A DNA stretch of 47,405 nucleotides from an uncultured Chromatiaceae bacterium (GTDB lineage Bacteria > Pseudomonadota > Gammaproteobacteria > Tenderiales > Tenderiaceae). The DNA lies in the NCBI GenBank assembly GCA_947259785.1, contig CAMYNQ010000008.1:1-47405 (forward strand). Direction: 5' to 3'. The notes beneath the pieces were generated by a model. That model had not been told where the DNA came from, ran no database searches, and was given only the letters and a program-made list of their open reading frames with translations. The position numbers were made by a program, and so were the translations under genes. Positions within the stretch are counted from its first letter, which is position 1. Each line of letters opens with the position of its first letter. Positions 36,904-46,264 of the stretch are shown piece by piece.

Positions 36904-38940
36904 TTACGCCGCTAAACCGCTATGGCGCAATAAGGCATCAATGCTTGGCTCCCGGCCACGAAACTCAATAAACAACTCCATCGGTTCACGCGAGCCGCCC
37001 TGCTCCAACACGGTAGCCAAAAACTTCAATCCAGTTTCACGATCAAAGATATCGCTCTCTTCAAAGGCGGCGAAGGCATCGGCCGACAATACCTCGGCCC
37101 ATTTGTAACTGTAATAACCCGCCGCATAACCACCTGCAAAGATGTGGCCAAAACTATGTGGAAAACGGTTAAATGGTGACGGCTGCATCACTGCCACCTG
37201 CTGACGCACGCTGTCGAGAATCTCGTAGATACGCCCTCCCTTGGCAGGATCGTATTCCAGGTGCATGCGAAAATCGAAGATGGAAAATTCAAGCTGCCGA
37301 GCCATTTGCATGGCCGACTGAAAGTTCTTGGCAGCAATCATTTTATCGAACAGCTCATCCGGCAGCGGCTCACCAGTCTGATAGTGACCAGCAATATCGG
37401 CCAGCGCCTGTTTCTGCCAGCACCAGTTCTCCATAAACTGGCTCGGCAATTCCACTGCGTCCCAGGGCACACCACCGATACCGGCGACACTGGGGTAGTC
37501 CACCTGGGTCAGCATGTGATGCAGGCCGTGACCAAACTCATGAAACATGGTCAACACCTCGTCATGGGTAAACAAAGCAGGATCATCGCCAATCGGTGCC
37601 GAGAAATTACAGGTGAGATAAGCCACCGGTGCCTGCACGCCCTCAACCGTCTGCATGCGGGTAATGCAATCATCCATCCAGGCACCACCGCGTTTTTGCG
37701 GCCGCGCATAAAGATCGAGATAAAAACTGCCGCGTATTTCGTCACCATCTTTAATATCAAAAAAGCGTACGTCTTGATGCCAAACATCCACATCACTACG
37801 TTCGCTGACTTTGAAACCGTAGAGGCGCTCGACCACGGCAAACATACCGCTCAAAATTTTGTCTTCAGGAAAATAAGGTTTCAACTCTTCCTGGCTAATG
37901 GCGTATTTGTGCTGTTGCAACTTTTCTGAGTAATAACCAACATCCCAGGACTCCAGCTCGTCCATGCCATGTTCCTGCCTGGCGAAAGCACGCAGTTCGT
38001 CCAGTTCCTGTTTTGCCAGTGGTAAAGAACGCTCGGCCAGATCATTCAAAAACGCCAGCACCTGATCAGTACTTTGCGCCATCTTGGTGGCCAAGGATTT
38101 TTCAGCATAATTTTCAAAGCCAAGCAGCTGCGCCGCTTCGTGGCGCAACGCCAGAATCTGCTCCATCACCGGGCTGTTGTCATACTTTTTATCATGCGGG
38201 CCTTCATCCGAGGCACGAGTAACAAAGGCGCTATAAACTTCGCGACGCAGCTCTCTATCATCAGCGTAGGTCATCACCGGCAGGTAAGAAGGATATTCCA
38301 GATTAAAGACCCAGCCGTCCAGCTCTTCACGTTCAGCGATCTGTTTGGCCATGCCCAGTGCCGACTCAGGCAAACCACTTAGGCGTGCCTCATCGCTGAT
38401 CTTAATCTTCCAGGCATTGGTAGCATCAAGCACGTTCTCACCAAACTTGCTGGTCAGGCCTGACTGCTCCTGCATAATCTCTTTATAGCGATCTTGTTTA
38501 TCTTTGGACAAATCAATACCTGAAAGACGAAAATCACGCATGGCGTTATCGATAATCTTTTTCTGTGCCTTATCCAGTCTCTCGTAGTCGACACTATCGG
38601 CAATCTGTTTAAAGGCCTGGTATAACCCCTCATGCTGGCCCATCTCGGTGGCATAATCACTCAATTTAGGCAGGCAGGCATTGTAGGCCTCACGCAGCTC
38701 ATCACTATTGACCACTGAATTCATGTGCGACACCGGCGACCAGACACGACCAAGACGCTCCTCCATCTGTTCCAGCGGCTGCACCAGATTGTCCCAACTG
38801 TATTCAGTTGTCGCCGCTAGCAGGTCTTCCACCACCTGACGGCTCTCAGCCAACAAGGCATCAAGGGCTGGCTCAACATGTTCAGGTTTGATTTTGGAAA
38901 ACGACGGCAGGCCGTCCATATCCAGCAAAGGGTTGCTCAT
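36904..38940 (-). CDS. prlC: Oligopeptidase A
   Basis: This cytoplasmic M3-family zinc metallopeptidase degrades short peptides, including released signal peptides. The 678 residues match the family (680 in E. coli). The zinc motif HEFGHGLHH is present near residue 470, with the downstream Glu expected in the ELPSQFMENW segment. Two ATGs stand in tandem; I prefer the second (38940) because AGGA is then seven bases upstream, and the first adds only Met. The SH3-domain gene follows immediately on the same strand. Confidence 0.97.
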   Translation of the reverse strand: MSNPLLDMDGLPSFSKIKPEHVEPALDALLAESRQVVEDLLAATTEYSWDNLVQPLEQMEERLGRVWSPVSHMNSVVNSDELREAYNACLPKLSDYATEMGQHEGLYQAFKQIADSVDYERLDKAQKKIIDNAMRDFRLSGIDLSKDKQDRYKEIMQEQSGLTSKFGENVLDATNAWKIKISDEARLSGLPESALGMAKQIAEREELDGWVFNLEYPSYLPVMTYADDRELRREVYSAFVTRASDEGPHDKKYDNSPVMEQILALRHEAAQLLGFENYAEKSLATKMAQSTDQVLAFLNDLAERSLPLAKQELDELRAFARQEHGMDELESWDVGYYSEKLQQHKYAISQEELKPYFPEDKILSGMFAVVERLYGFKVSERSDVDVWHQDVRFFDIKDGDEIRGSFYLDLYARPQKRGGAWMDDCITRMQTVEGVQAPVAYLTCNFSAPIGDDPALFTHDEVLTMFHEFGHGLHHMLTQVDYPSVAGIGGVPWDAVELPSQFMENWCWQKQALADIAGHYQTGEPLPDELFDKMIAAKNFQSAMQMARQLEFSIFDFRMHLEYDPAKGGRIYEILDSVRQQVAVMQPSPFNRFPHSFGHIFAGGYAAGYYSYKWAEVLSADAFAAFEESDIFDRETGLKFLATVLEQGGSREPMELFIEFRGREPSIDALLRHSGLAA

Positions 38941-39007
38941 CATCTCGTCCTATATTCTTGGAAAATCTGGCCAAACTTTAGCACAATGGTGTGCCAGTAA
39001 ATACGCT

Positions 39008-39934
39008 CTAGTGTAGCTGAAATTGCAATAGCCAAGCGGCAATACTGCCGGCAACAAAAAATCCGGCCAGATAAAGATAGGCATGCAGACGAAAACGTTT
39101 GCTCAGCTTGTCCTGCGGATAAATCGATAATAGAAAAGGATGCTGCTCATCGTCAGGCTTGGCGATGATGTGGATATCGGGCTGCTTGGCCCGCTCACGA
39201 GATTCGGCCTGGGCATGCAGTTTGGCCGACTTGCGCACCAACTGCCATTCATCCTCGTCGATCTTGCCATCTTTGTTGACGTCAAATCGTTCCAGCATTT
39301 GTGCCTGATCTTTTTTCCAGTCACGAATCAGGTCACGGGTGATTTCGGCACTGTTATAAAGCTGCGCCGGGGCAACCGTCTTGAATTGGCCAATCACGTA
39401 TAGGGGCTGGCCAGGCAACACCAACCATTCGCTGTAGCGATAACGGTCACTGGTAAACATCGAGCCGCCACCTTGCAGCGGCGAATTCTGCGGCCATGAG
39501 CTATCGCCATACCAGACCACCTTTTCGTCAGTACTGATCTCGGCGCCATCCGGGTCAACAATGCACTTACCGGTATCATCGACCAGATGAAATAGGTTGT
39601 CGCTGATCTCCTGACGCTCGGTGACCCAGCGGGTCTGGCTGCCGTGCTTGGTGTGATAGGTATCTTTGCGCTCTATTTTATAGCGATACCAGAGGCAGAC
39701 GTGATTGGTGAGCGGTGCAATGATCGGTTCGCCATCCATCAACTGGCCATCACCCTCCAGCTCAAGATAGCCCTGATGGGCCGAGCGGATCTTGGCGGTG
39801 GGCGCATCTTCGATGATGCGGGCGCGGCGCCAGTTACGCCAGCCGAAATAAAAACAGGCCAGGGTCGCCACCACAGCGATGGCAACAACAATCCAATACT
39901 CGGCGGGGGCCAGTCCCAACGGTCGCGACAGCAT
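39008..39934 (-). CDS. GIDE-like membrane protein with an EF-hand
   Basis: The 308-residue protein has an N-terminal membrane helix (about residues 12-30, VVAIAVVATLACFYFGW). A domain resembling the GIDE/MULAN intermembrane domain follows (HQGYLELEG to KIERKDTYHT, LVDDTGKCIVDPDGAE), then a canonical EF-hand loop DVNKDGKIDEDEW near residue 220 that should bind calcium. A second membrane helix lies near the C-terminus. No RING finger is present, so it is not a ubiquitin ligase despite common database naming. It follows lemA by six bases, and this pairing recurs in bacteria. Its function is unknown; calcium sensing at the membrane is inference. Confidence 0.82.
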   Translation of the reverse strand: MLSRPLGLAPAEYWIVVAIAVVATLACFYFGWRNWRRARIIEDAPTAKIRSAHQGYLELEGDGQLMDGEPIIAPLTNHVCLWYRYKIERKDTYHTKHGSQTRWVTERQEISDNLFHLVDDTGKCIVDPDGAEISTDEKVVWYGDSSWPQNSPLQGGGSMFTSDRYRYSEWLVLPGQPLYVIGQFKTVAPAQLYNSAEITRDLIRDWKKDQAQMLERFDVNKDGKIDEDEWQLVRKSAKLHAQAESRERAKQPDIHIIAKPDDEQHPFLLSIYPQDKLSKRFRLHAYLYLAGFFVAGSIAAWLLQFQLH

Positions 39935-39940
39935 AACCAG

Positions 39941-40513
39941 CTAGCTAAACAGCGCCTTTACATCCACATCCTTTTTCTCTTCGTCGCTGAACTCAAGCAG
40001 ATCACGCGGGCCGAACTTGAAAAAGTTTGCTATCAGCACATCCGGAAACTGCTCAATGCGGACATTGTTGTTATTAACACTTTCGTTGTAATACTCACGC
40101 CGATCGGCAATCTGGTTTTCCAGACCACTAATGCGAGTATGCAGATGCTGGAAACTCTCGCTAGCCTTAAGCTCAGGATAATCCTCGGCCACGGCAAACA
40201 GATTTCCCAGCCCCATGCGCAACATACTCTCAGCCGGCCCCAGGGCCGAGACATCACCAGCGGCACGGGCATTGGCCACCTGCGAACGGGCCTGCATCAC
40301 CTTTTCCAAGGTCTCTTGCTCGTAACCCATAAATTGCTTGCATGTCTCAACCAATTTGGGCAGTTCATCATGACGCTGTTTCAACAACACATCGATGTTG
40401 GACCAGGACTGAGATACGTTATGCTTGAGGCTGACCAGATTATTGTAGATCATGATGGCATAGACCACAATCACCAGGGCAATGCCTAGAATAATAAATA
40501 TACTGATTTCCAT
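39941..40513 (-). CDS. lemA: LemA family protein
   Basis: The 190-residue protein has an N-terminal membrane helix (ISIFIILGIALVIVVYAIMIYN) and the antiparallel helical LemA domain (NNLVSLKHNVSQSWSNIDVLLKQRHDELPKLV, motif RREYYNESVNNNN near the end). The family is widespread and its role is not settled. ATG 40513 follows AGGAG at a good distance; an upstream in-frame ATG would add eight residues. It is the first gene of a two-gene unit with the GIDE/EF-hand protein and diverges from gor. Confidence 0.94.
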   Translation of the reverse strand: MEISIFIILGIALVIVVYAIMIYNNLVSLKHNVSQSWSNIDVLLKQRHDELPKLVETCKQFMGYEQETLEKVMQARSQVANARAAGDVSALGPAESMLRMGLGNLFAVAEDYPELKASESFQHLHTRISGLENQIADRREYYNESVNNNNVRIEQFPDVLIANFFKFGPRDLLEFSDEEKKDVDVKALFS

Positions 40514-40581
40514 AATGGGGTTCTCCTGTTCCTTCAATCGTCTACTAAGTTGCTCTATCGGCTAACCAACAGAGGATATTA

Positions 40582-41931
40582 ATGAGTACACACTACGATC
40601 TTATCGCAATCGGCGCTGGCAGCGGCGGCCTGGCCGCCACCAAACAGGCCGCCAGCCTTGGTGCTCACTGTGCCGTCATCGAAGGCGACCGTCTCGGCGG
40701 TGCCTGCGTCAATGTCGGTTGCGTACCAAAAAAGGTGATGTGGTATGCCGCCAGCCTCGGCCACAGTCTGGCAGATGGCGCCGATTACGGTTTCTCTATA
40801 GACAACAACGGCTTCGACTGGAACAAGATGAAACAAGGCCGCGACGCCTATGTGCAGCGCCTCAACCAGATCCATCTCAACAATCTCATCAAAGCCAAGG
40901 TCGATTTCATCCCCGGTTATGGCCGCTTTGTTGATGCCCATACTATTGAGGTGGACGGCAAGCAATACACGGCCGATCACATCATCATCGCTACCGGTGG
41001 CCGACCATTAGAACCCAAATTACCCGGTGCAGAACTAGGCATTACCTCAGACGGCTTTTTTGAACTGGATCAACTGCCGCAAAAAACAGTCATCGTCGGC
41101 GGTGGTTATATCGCTATTGAGATTGCCGGTGTGCTTAACGCCCTCGGCAGCAAGGTGGATATTTTGCTGCGCGGCGACCTGCTGCTTCGCAGCTTCGACC
41201 CCTTGATTCGCGAAACAGTGCGCGAACAAATGCAGCAGGACGGCATCAACATCCATAGCAACATCAACCTCAGCACCGTGACGCTGGGAAAGAACGACAA
41301 TCTGGTGATGGTCTCCGAGGGCGGCCCCGAGCTTGGCGTCTATGACTGCCTGATCTGGGCTATTGGCCGCATTCCCAATACAGACCAGCTCAATCTCGAA
41401 GGTATTGATCTAATCTGCGATGTACGTGGTTTCATCCCGGTGGACGAATATCAAAACACCAATATCGAAAACATCTACGCCATTGGTGACGTTACCGGCA
41501 AGGCTACCCTGACGCCGGTGGCCATCGCTGCCGGCCGCAAATTGGCCGAGCGTTTGTTTGCCGGCAAAGTTGATAGCAAACTGGATCACGACAACATCCC
41601 CAGCGTCGTCTTCTCGCATCCACCAGTGGCCAGCGTCGGTCTGACCGAACCAGAGGCGCGCGAGCAATACGGTGAGCTGGTCAAAATCTATCAGACCAAA
41701 TTCACCGGCATGTATCACGCCATGACTCAACACAAAACCAAAACCGCTATGAAACTGGTCTGCGTCGGTAAAGATGAAAAAGTCATCGGCTGCCATATCG
41801 TCGGTCATGGTGCCGACGAGATGCTGCAAGGTTTTGCCGTTGCCATTAAAATGGGAGCGACCAAGACAGACTTTGACAATACCGTTGCCATCCACCCCAC
41901 CAGCGCCGAAGAACTGGTCACACTCAAATAA
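40582..41931 (+). CDS. gor: Glutathione reductase
   Basis: This cytoplasmic FAD enzyme keeps glutathione reduced with NADPH. The 449 residues match the family. The FAD motif [14 protein letters not shown] lies at the N-terminus, the redox pair Cys42/Cys47 in [13 protein letters not shown], and the NADPH motif [18 protein letters not shown] mid-protein. The C-terminal dimer region ends with the catalytic [11 protein letters not shown], typical of Gor rather than lipoamide dehydrogenase. AGAGGATA precedes the ATG. A gamma-carbonic-anhydrase-family gene starts ten bases after the stop, so the two form an operon. Confidence 0.95.
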   Translation: MSTHYDLIAIGAGSGGLAATKQAASLGAHCAVIEGDRLGGACVNVGCVPKKVMWYAASLGHSLADGADYGFSIDNNGFDWNKMKQGRDAYVQRLNQIHLNNLIKAKVDFIPGYGRFVDAHTIEVDGKQYTADHIIIATGGRPLEPKLPGAELGITSDGFFELDQLPQKTVIVGGGYIAIEIAGVLNALGSKVDILLRGDLLLRSFDPLIRETVREQMQQDGINIHSNINLSTVTLGKNDNLVMVSEGGPELGVYDCLIWAIGRIPNTDQLNLEGIDLICDVRGFIPVDEYQNTNIENIYAIGDVTGKATLTPVAIAAGRKLAERLFAGKVDSKLDHDNIPSVVFSHPPVASVGLTEPEAREQYGELVKIYQTKFTGMYHAMTQHKTKTAMKLVCVGKDEKVIGCHIVGHGADEMLQGFAVAIKMGATKTDFDNTVAIHPTSAEELVTLK

Positions 41932-41941
41932 AGGAACACTG

Positions 41942-42469
41942 ATGAGCATACGCAGCTTTCAAGGGATCAGCCCCAACATTGCCAACAACGCTTATATCGA
42001 TGCCGATGCCGTGGTCATTGGCGATGTCACTATCGGTGCAGACAGCTCGGTCTGGCCTACCGTCGCCATCCGCGGCGACGTGCAAAAGATCAGCATTGGC
42101 ACAAGAACAAACATCCAGGACGGCTCGGTACTGCACGTCACCGCCGACAATGAATTCAATCCCGGTGGTTTCCCGCTCACAATCGGTGATGGTGTCACCG
42201 TCGGCCACAAGGCCATTCTGCATGCCTGCACGATTGAAGACTTTGCCCTGGTCGGCATGGGTGCCATCGTCCTCGACGGCGCAATAATTAGAGAAAAGGC
42301 CCTGGTCGGTGCCGGCAGCGTAGTTGCTCCAGGCAAAGATATTGAAGGCGGTTACCTGTGGCTAGGCAGTCCGGCAAAAAAAATACGGCCGCTATCTGAA
42401 AAAGAACTGGCCTATCTGGAATTTTCAGCCCAGCATTATGTCGACCTGAAAAACAAACACATGAAGTGA
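41942..42469 (+). CDS. Gamma-carbonic-anhydrase family protein (YrdA/PaaY-like)
   Basis: The 175-residue protein is a left-handed beta-helix of hexapeptide repeats (VVIGDVTIG, SSVWPTVAIRGDV, IGTRTNIQDGSVLHVT) with the three zinc-histidine positions of the gamma class: one in VLHVT and two in VGHKAILHAC. The C-terminal helix (ELAYLEFSAQHYVDLK) is typical. Members may hydrate CO2 but many are inactive as carbonic anhydrases, so I call only the family. The start at ATG 41942 is backed by AAGGAA at 41931-41936. It is cotranscribed with gor, and a second, diverged copy follows 365 bp later. Confidence 0.92.
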   Translation: MSIRSFQGISPNIANNAYIDADAVVIGDVTIGADSSVWPTVAIRGDVQKISIGTRTNIQDGSVLHVTADNEFNPGGFPLTIGDGVTVGHKAILHACTIEDFALVGMGAIVLDGAIIREKALVGAGSVVAPGKDIEGGYLWLGSPAKKIRPLSEKELAYLEFSAQHYVDLKNKHMK

Positions 42470-42833
42470 ATATTCGCCAAATAGCAATTCCTACAGCTGG
42501 ATGTATTTATGAAGTACTTTCATCCTAATAAAGAATTACCGGCCTAACCAACAAAACTTCACGATCAGTTTCGACACCAGTAAAACCCTCATTATCAACC
42601 CATTCATGCCATCAAAAAAGTCAGTTGGAAATTCACGCTGGCACTCAAGCCGGTGAGCAAACGTGCCGCTATGAAGAACAGTTAAAAGAAAATCACGCCC
42701 TATGAAACGGCACTTTAAATTGTTAATGATTGTTAAATGAAATGGCCTTGGTGACTGTTAATGCCAACGATACTCTAAACTCATGCAAACATGACTCATT
42801 AACCACACTTGATCGATATAAGATGAAAACACT
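42470..42833 (+). other. 364-bp gap between the two gamma-CA genes
   Basis: No gene is recognised. Two frames are open for 40-50 codons without a sensible start (for example 42548-42705, with fragment SQLEIHAGTQAGEQTCRYEE), so a decayed gene is possible. Two tandem copies of TTGTTAA(A)TGA lie at 42720-42740. The region presumably also holds the promoter of the second gamma-CA gene. Confidence 0.35.
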
Positions 42834-43358
42834 ATGAATATTCGTATTTTTCAAGGGATTGGCCCAACAATTAACAGCAGCGCCTATGTTGATCATAATG
42901 CTGTTGTCATCGGTGATGTCATTATTGGGGAAGATAGCTCACTCTGGTCTAACGTGACCGCCCGTGGTGACGTTCACAGCATCATCATTGGCACACGAAC
43001 CAACATCCAAGACGGCGCCGTGCTGCATGTCACTGCCAACAATAAATTCCACCCCGGCGGCCATCCTCTTACTATTGGCAATAATGTTACTGTCGGCCAT
43101 AACGCAACTCTACATGGCTGCACCATCGAGGATTTTGCATTTATCGGCATGGGCGCCATCATCCTTGACGGCGCTATAGTAAAAGAAAGGGCGCTTGTTG
43201 CAGCCGGTACCGTTGTCCCGCCAGGCAAGGTCATCGAAGGTGAGCACCTTTGGCAGGGCGATCCCGCCAAAATGATTCGGTCGTTAACTGAGGAAGAGCT
43301 GGAGTACCTTGAATATTCCGCCCAACACTACATCAACTTAAAAAATAACTATGACTAG
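42834..43358 (+). CDS. Second gamma-carbonic-anhydrase family protein
   Basis: The 174-residue protein aligns from end to end with the gor-linked copy (for example IGTRTNIQDGAVLHVT, GMGAIILDGAI, EYLEYSAQHYINLK) but has diverged at roughly four in ten positions. It keeps the three metal-His positions, in VLHVT and in VGHNATLHGC, and has LHGC where the first copy has LHAC; LHGC is the commoner family form. This points to an old tandem duplication with both copies under selection. It has only a weak ribosome-binding site before ATG 42834. A distinct physiological role is not evident. Confidence 0.9.
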   Translation: MNIRIFQGIGPTINSSAYVDHNAVVIGDVIIGEDSSLWSNVTARGDVHSIIIGTRTNIQDGAVLHVTANNKFHPGGHPLTIGNNVTVGHNATLHGCTIEDFAFIGMGAIILDGAIVKERALVAAGTVVPPGKVIEGEHLWQGDPAKMIRSLTEEELEYLEYSAQHYINLKNNYD

Positions 43359-43363
43359 CTTAG

Positions 43364-43513
43364 ACACAAGCAATCAGCCTAGCTACTCGCAATATTGCCT
43401 CCAACCATACACCTGAAGAAAGCAACATCATTATCACTAACACCTGCAACACCCTCGTCCAAGAGGCAAAAGGTTTTGCCAGCGATGAAAATAACGTGTG
43501 CCCAAAAATATAA
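43364..43513 (+). other. Open stretch of unclear status before the EAL-HDOD gene
   Basis: A 49-codon frame open on both sides of the first gamma-CA stop region reads like protein (LATRNIASNHTPEESN, later NTLVQEAKGFASDENN) but has no start codon and no recognised family. It may be a gene remnant or chance. The following 80 bp are AT-rich and should contain the promoter of the next gene. Confidence 0.25.
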
Positions 43514-43593
43514 CTATCGACTATTTGTAAAGTTTTTACTGTGCAATGCCGCTAAATCTTATTATAAATATGAAATAAGGACATTCAACATCC

Positions 43594-44799
43594 ATGGAAG
43601 ATTTCTATCTTGCCAGACAAGCCATTTATGATCGTAAACTTAGCGTGTTTGCCTATGAGTTACTATTTCGTGATGGGCACAAACATGATGCCAATGTCAC
43701 CGATGGCAATAGTGCCACCTCTCAAGTCATCATCAACGCCTTTCTGGAAATGGGGCTGGACAAAATCGTTGCAGATAAACGTGCCTTCATCAACCTGACC
43801 CAAGACCTGCTGATACACGGAGATACACGGCAACTACCCAAGGAGCGCGTGGTTCTGGAGGTACTGGAGGATGTCACACCATCAGCCGACGTCCTCAATG
43901 CCATGCGGCAACTGGCCGACGATGGTTTCTGTGTTGCACTGGATGACTTTTTCTATAATGAATCACTGCAACCGATGGTCGACCTGGCCAACATCATCAA
44001 GGTTGATATTTTACCCCTGTCCGAACCAGAGATCGAGGAACAGGTTCTCCGTCTGAAGAGAAATAGCTGCCGTCTGCTGGCCGAAAAGGTTGAGACCATG
44101 GAACAGTTCGAGTTTTGCAAGGCACTCGGCTTCGATTATTTCCAGGGCTATTTCATTGCACGCCCGCATATCATTCAAGGGCGTCGGCCGCCCGCCAACC
44201 GCCTGGTAACGCTGCAACTGATCGGAAAACTACAGAATCCGGCAGTAGAACTAGATGAAATCGAAAACCTGATCAGCACCGATCTTGCCCTATCTTATCG
44301 CATCCTCAAAACCACCAATTCGTCGATGTATAATCTGCCCTGCAAAGTGGAATCGATACGAACCGCGGTTCAGTTTCTCGGCCTCAGGCAGATCAAGCAC
44401 CTGGCCACACTGATGGCCATGGCAAACTTTGATGACAAGCCAAGCGAACTCATCAAGCTTGCCCTGATTCGTGCCAAATTTGCTGAAAAACTTGCTGAAG
44501 GCCTAAACAGCGTCAGCCCTGAGGTTTGCTTTACCGCAGGCCTGTTTTCTATGCTCGAAGCCCTGCTTGCCTCCCCCATGGAAGAGATCCTGAAAGAGCT
44601 CCCCCTGAATGATGAGCTAAGCGCCGCCCTGCTGAATCATGAAGGTGCGATCGGCAATATTCTAACAATGGTCAAGTATTACGAAGAAGGCAGCTGGGAC
44701 CAGGTCATCCCGCCAGACAACTGCAATTTTGATATAGGCACACTCTATCTGAGCGCGGTTGAATGGGCCGACCACAGCATCAAACAACTACAAGCTTAA
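43594..44799 (+). CDS. EAL-HDOD signalling protein (YuxH/CdgJ type)
   Basis: The 401-residue protein joins an EAL-type domain (about residues 1-200) to an HDOD domain (about 205-395, including LISTDLALSYRILKTTNS and ALIRAKFAEKLA). The usual EAL motif is replaced by ELL (YELLFR), as in the YuxH/CdgJ class. Other catalytic positions look present: N in FINLT, E in LEVLE, the Asp pair in ALDDF, K in AEKVE and Q in YFQGYF. It may cut or only bind c-di-GMP; CdgJ-type proteins affect motility and biofilm. ATG 43594 has AAGGACA upstream. Its stop overlaps the convergent START-domain gene by four bases. Confidence 0.93.
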   Translation: MEDFYLARQAIYDRKLSVFAYELLFRDGHKHDANVTDGNSATSQVIINAFLEMGLDKIVADKRAFINLTQDLLIHGDTRQLPKERVVLEVLEDVTPSADVLNAMRQLADDGFCVALDDFFYNESLQPMVDLANIIKVDILPLSEPEIEEQVLRLKRNSCRLLAEKVETMEQFEFCKALGFDYFQGYFIARPHIIQGRRPPANRLVTLQLIGKLQNPAVELDEIENLISTDLALSYRILKTTNSSMYNLPCKVESIRTAVQFLGLRQIKHLATLMAMANFDDKPSELIKLALIRAKFAEKLAEGLNSVSPEVCFTAGLFSMLEALLASPMEEILKELPLNDELSAALLNHEGAIGNILTMVKYYEEGSWDQVIPPDNCNFDIGTLYLSAVEWADHSIKQLQA

Positions 44800-45419
44800 T
44801 TGACCAGAACAGCCACCTGGGCCATCAAACCCTTCAACGATTCTAATGAAAGCCTCTGCTGAACAATATTTACAATCCACAGCGGTAGCTTGCCGCGTGG
44901 ATCGGCATGCAACAGCATCTCAACCTGGGTCTGATTCTCATCAACAGGTATTAGGCGATAACCACCTTGCATCAGGCTGGTGCGGACATAATCATCTTGC
45001 ACCGGCATGAGTGAGGATTGTTGCGACTGTTGCTGGTAAGTGACGCTGCCATCCTCATGCTGACTGACACGAACACGGAAGACAACATCACGATCACGCG
45101 CCGGCCACGTGGCATCAAAGCGACTATAGAATAGCGTTTCTGTGGCTGAAATCTGTTCCAGCACACGGCTCTCAATTAGATATGGCATCCAATCGGCGTA
45201 ATGTGCCGTATCATCAATAACGGCCCTGACACTGTTAATGTCGGCATCGATAATAGCAATGGCCTTGACCTTAAGAATGGCAGTGCCGGCGACACGACTG
45301 GAATACAGCAGAATGCCGTCAGCCTCTTCAACCGCTTGCCACTCCACCTCACCGCCTTGCTCCACCGCCAATAACAAGCATGGGCAGAATAGGCACAAAA
45401 TAGTAACCAGGTGACGCAT
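44796..45419 (-). CDS. START-domain protein, secreted or periplasmic
   Basis: The 207-residue protein has a signal peptide (to about LLLAVEQ, residue 20) and a START/SRPBCC fold: DDTAHYADWMPYLIESRVLE, WPARDRDVVFRV, and the C-terminal helix QQRLSLESLKGLMAQV. This family forms a hydrophobic pocket for lipids; bacterial members are poorly known. It lies upstream of no gene in this window and follows cvfB by about 14 bp on the same strand, so it may be cotranscribed with the aroE-cvfB unit. Confidence 0.88.
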   Translation of the reverse strand: MRHLVTILCLFCPCLLLAVEQGGEVEWQAVEEADGILLYSSRVAGTAILKVKAIAIIDADINSVRAVIDDTAHYADWMPYLIESRVLEQISATETLFYSRFDATWPARDRDVVFRVRVSQHEDGSVTYQQQSQQSSLMPVQDDYVRTSLMQGGYRLIPVDENQTQVEMLLHADPRGKLPLWIVNIVQQRLSLESLKGLMAQVAVLVN

Positions 45420-45433
45420 ATGTTAACTCGCAA

Positions 45434-46264
45434 CTAAACCAGCTTAATCTGATCCTTCTCAATCACAATCATGCGCCGTTTATACAAGGCCCCCAGGGCT
45501 TTTTTATAACTGCCCTTGCTGACGTTAAACTTTTCATAGATCTCTTGCGGCGGACTTTTATCAGTCAAGCTTGAGACACCTCCCTGGGCCTTGAGGTGAT
45601 CGAGAATTTGATCTGCGAGTTCTTTTTTCGCTTCCTGACCCGGCAGTTGCAGACATAGATCTATCTTGCCATCGTTACGAATTGCCTTGATGTAGCCATC
45701 TACTTTCTGGCCATACCTCAGCGGTTTAAAGGCATCGCCTTTAAAGATCAGGCCGAGGTGGGTATTGTTGATCACCGCTTTGTAACCCATGTCGGTGCGG
45801 CCACAAATCAATAAACTCACTGGCTGCCTTGGTTTAAAATCATCTCCGTATTCATCCAGATATTCATGCAGTTTAGTGGTGGCGGCAATACGGTCGCTGT
45901 CTTCATCAAGATAGCAATAGACCACATAGTCATTGCCCTCTTTCATTTTCGTGGTCTGCTCGCTGAATGGCACAAGCAAATCTTTACTCAGCCCCCAGTC
46001 GAGAAAGGCTCCGAAGTCATTCACCTCTTTGACCTTCAAATAAGCACACTGGCCAACCATGATGCGCGGCCGCTGGGTAGTGGCAATCAGCTGGTCTTCT
46101 GAGTCGAGATAGATAAAGACATCAAGCTTGTCACCCACACCCCAGATTTCGGGCAGATAGCGTCGTGGCAACAGGATTTCGCCATGCTCACCAGCATCAA
46201 GATAAACACCAAAGTCCACCGACTTCACTATGCGCAAGCGATTTTTCTTACCAATATTTGCCAT
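45434..46264 (-). CDS. cvfB: S1-like RNA-binding protein CvfB (YitL family)
   Basis: The 276-residue protein (E. coli YitL is 278) has tandem S1-type OB-fold segments: VDFGVYLDAGEHGEILLPRR, NDFGAFLDWGLSKDLLVPFSEQ, and a third near YGQKVDGYIKAI. A winged-helix-like C-terminus follows (GVSSLTDKSPPQEIYEKF, SKGSYKKALGALYKR). This is the CvfB family, implicated in RNA binding and virulence-gene expression in Staphylococcus. The start ATG overlaps the aroE stop by one base (TAATG), showing translational coupling. Confidence 0.92.
   Translation of the reverse strand: MANIGKKNRLRIVKSVDFGVYLDAGEHGEILLPRRYLPEIWGVGDKLDVFIYLDSEDQLIATTQRPRIMVGQCAYLKVKEVNDFGAFLDWGLSKDLLVPFSEQTTKMKEGNDYVVYCYLDEDSDRIAATTKLHEYLDEYGDDFKPRQPVSLLICGRTDMGYKAVINNTHLGLIFKGDAFKPLRYGQKVDGYIKAIRNDGKIDLCLQLPGQEAKKELADQILDHLKAQGGVSSLTDKSPPQEIYEKFNVSKGSYKKALGALYKRRMIVIEKDQIKLV

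Noticed and set aside
37261-37929. Plus-strand open frame of 222 codons antisense to prlC
   Set aside because: It lies wholly inside a conserved peptidase gene and shows no recognisable domain.
39644-40489. Plus-strand open frame of 281 codons over lemA and the GIDE-like gene
   Set aside because: Both minus-strand genes are real by motif and ribosome-binding site; the plus frame is their shadow.
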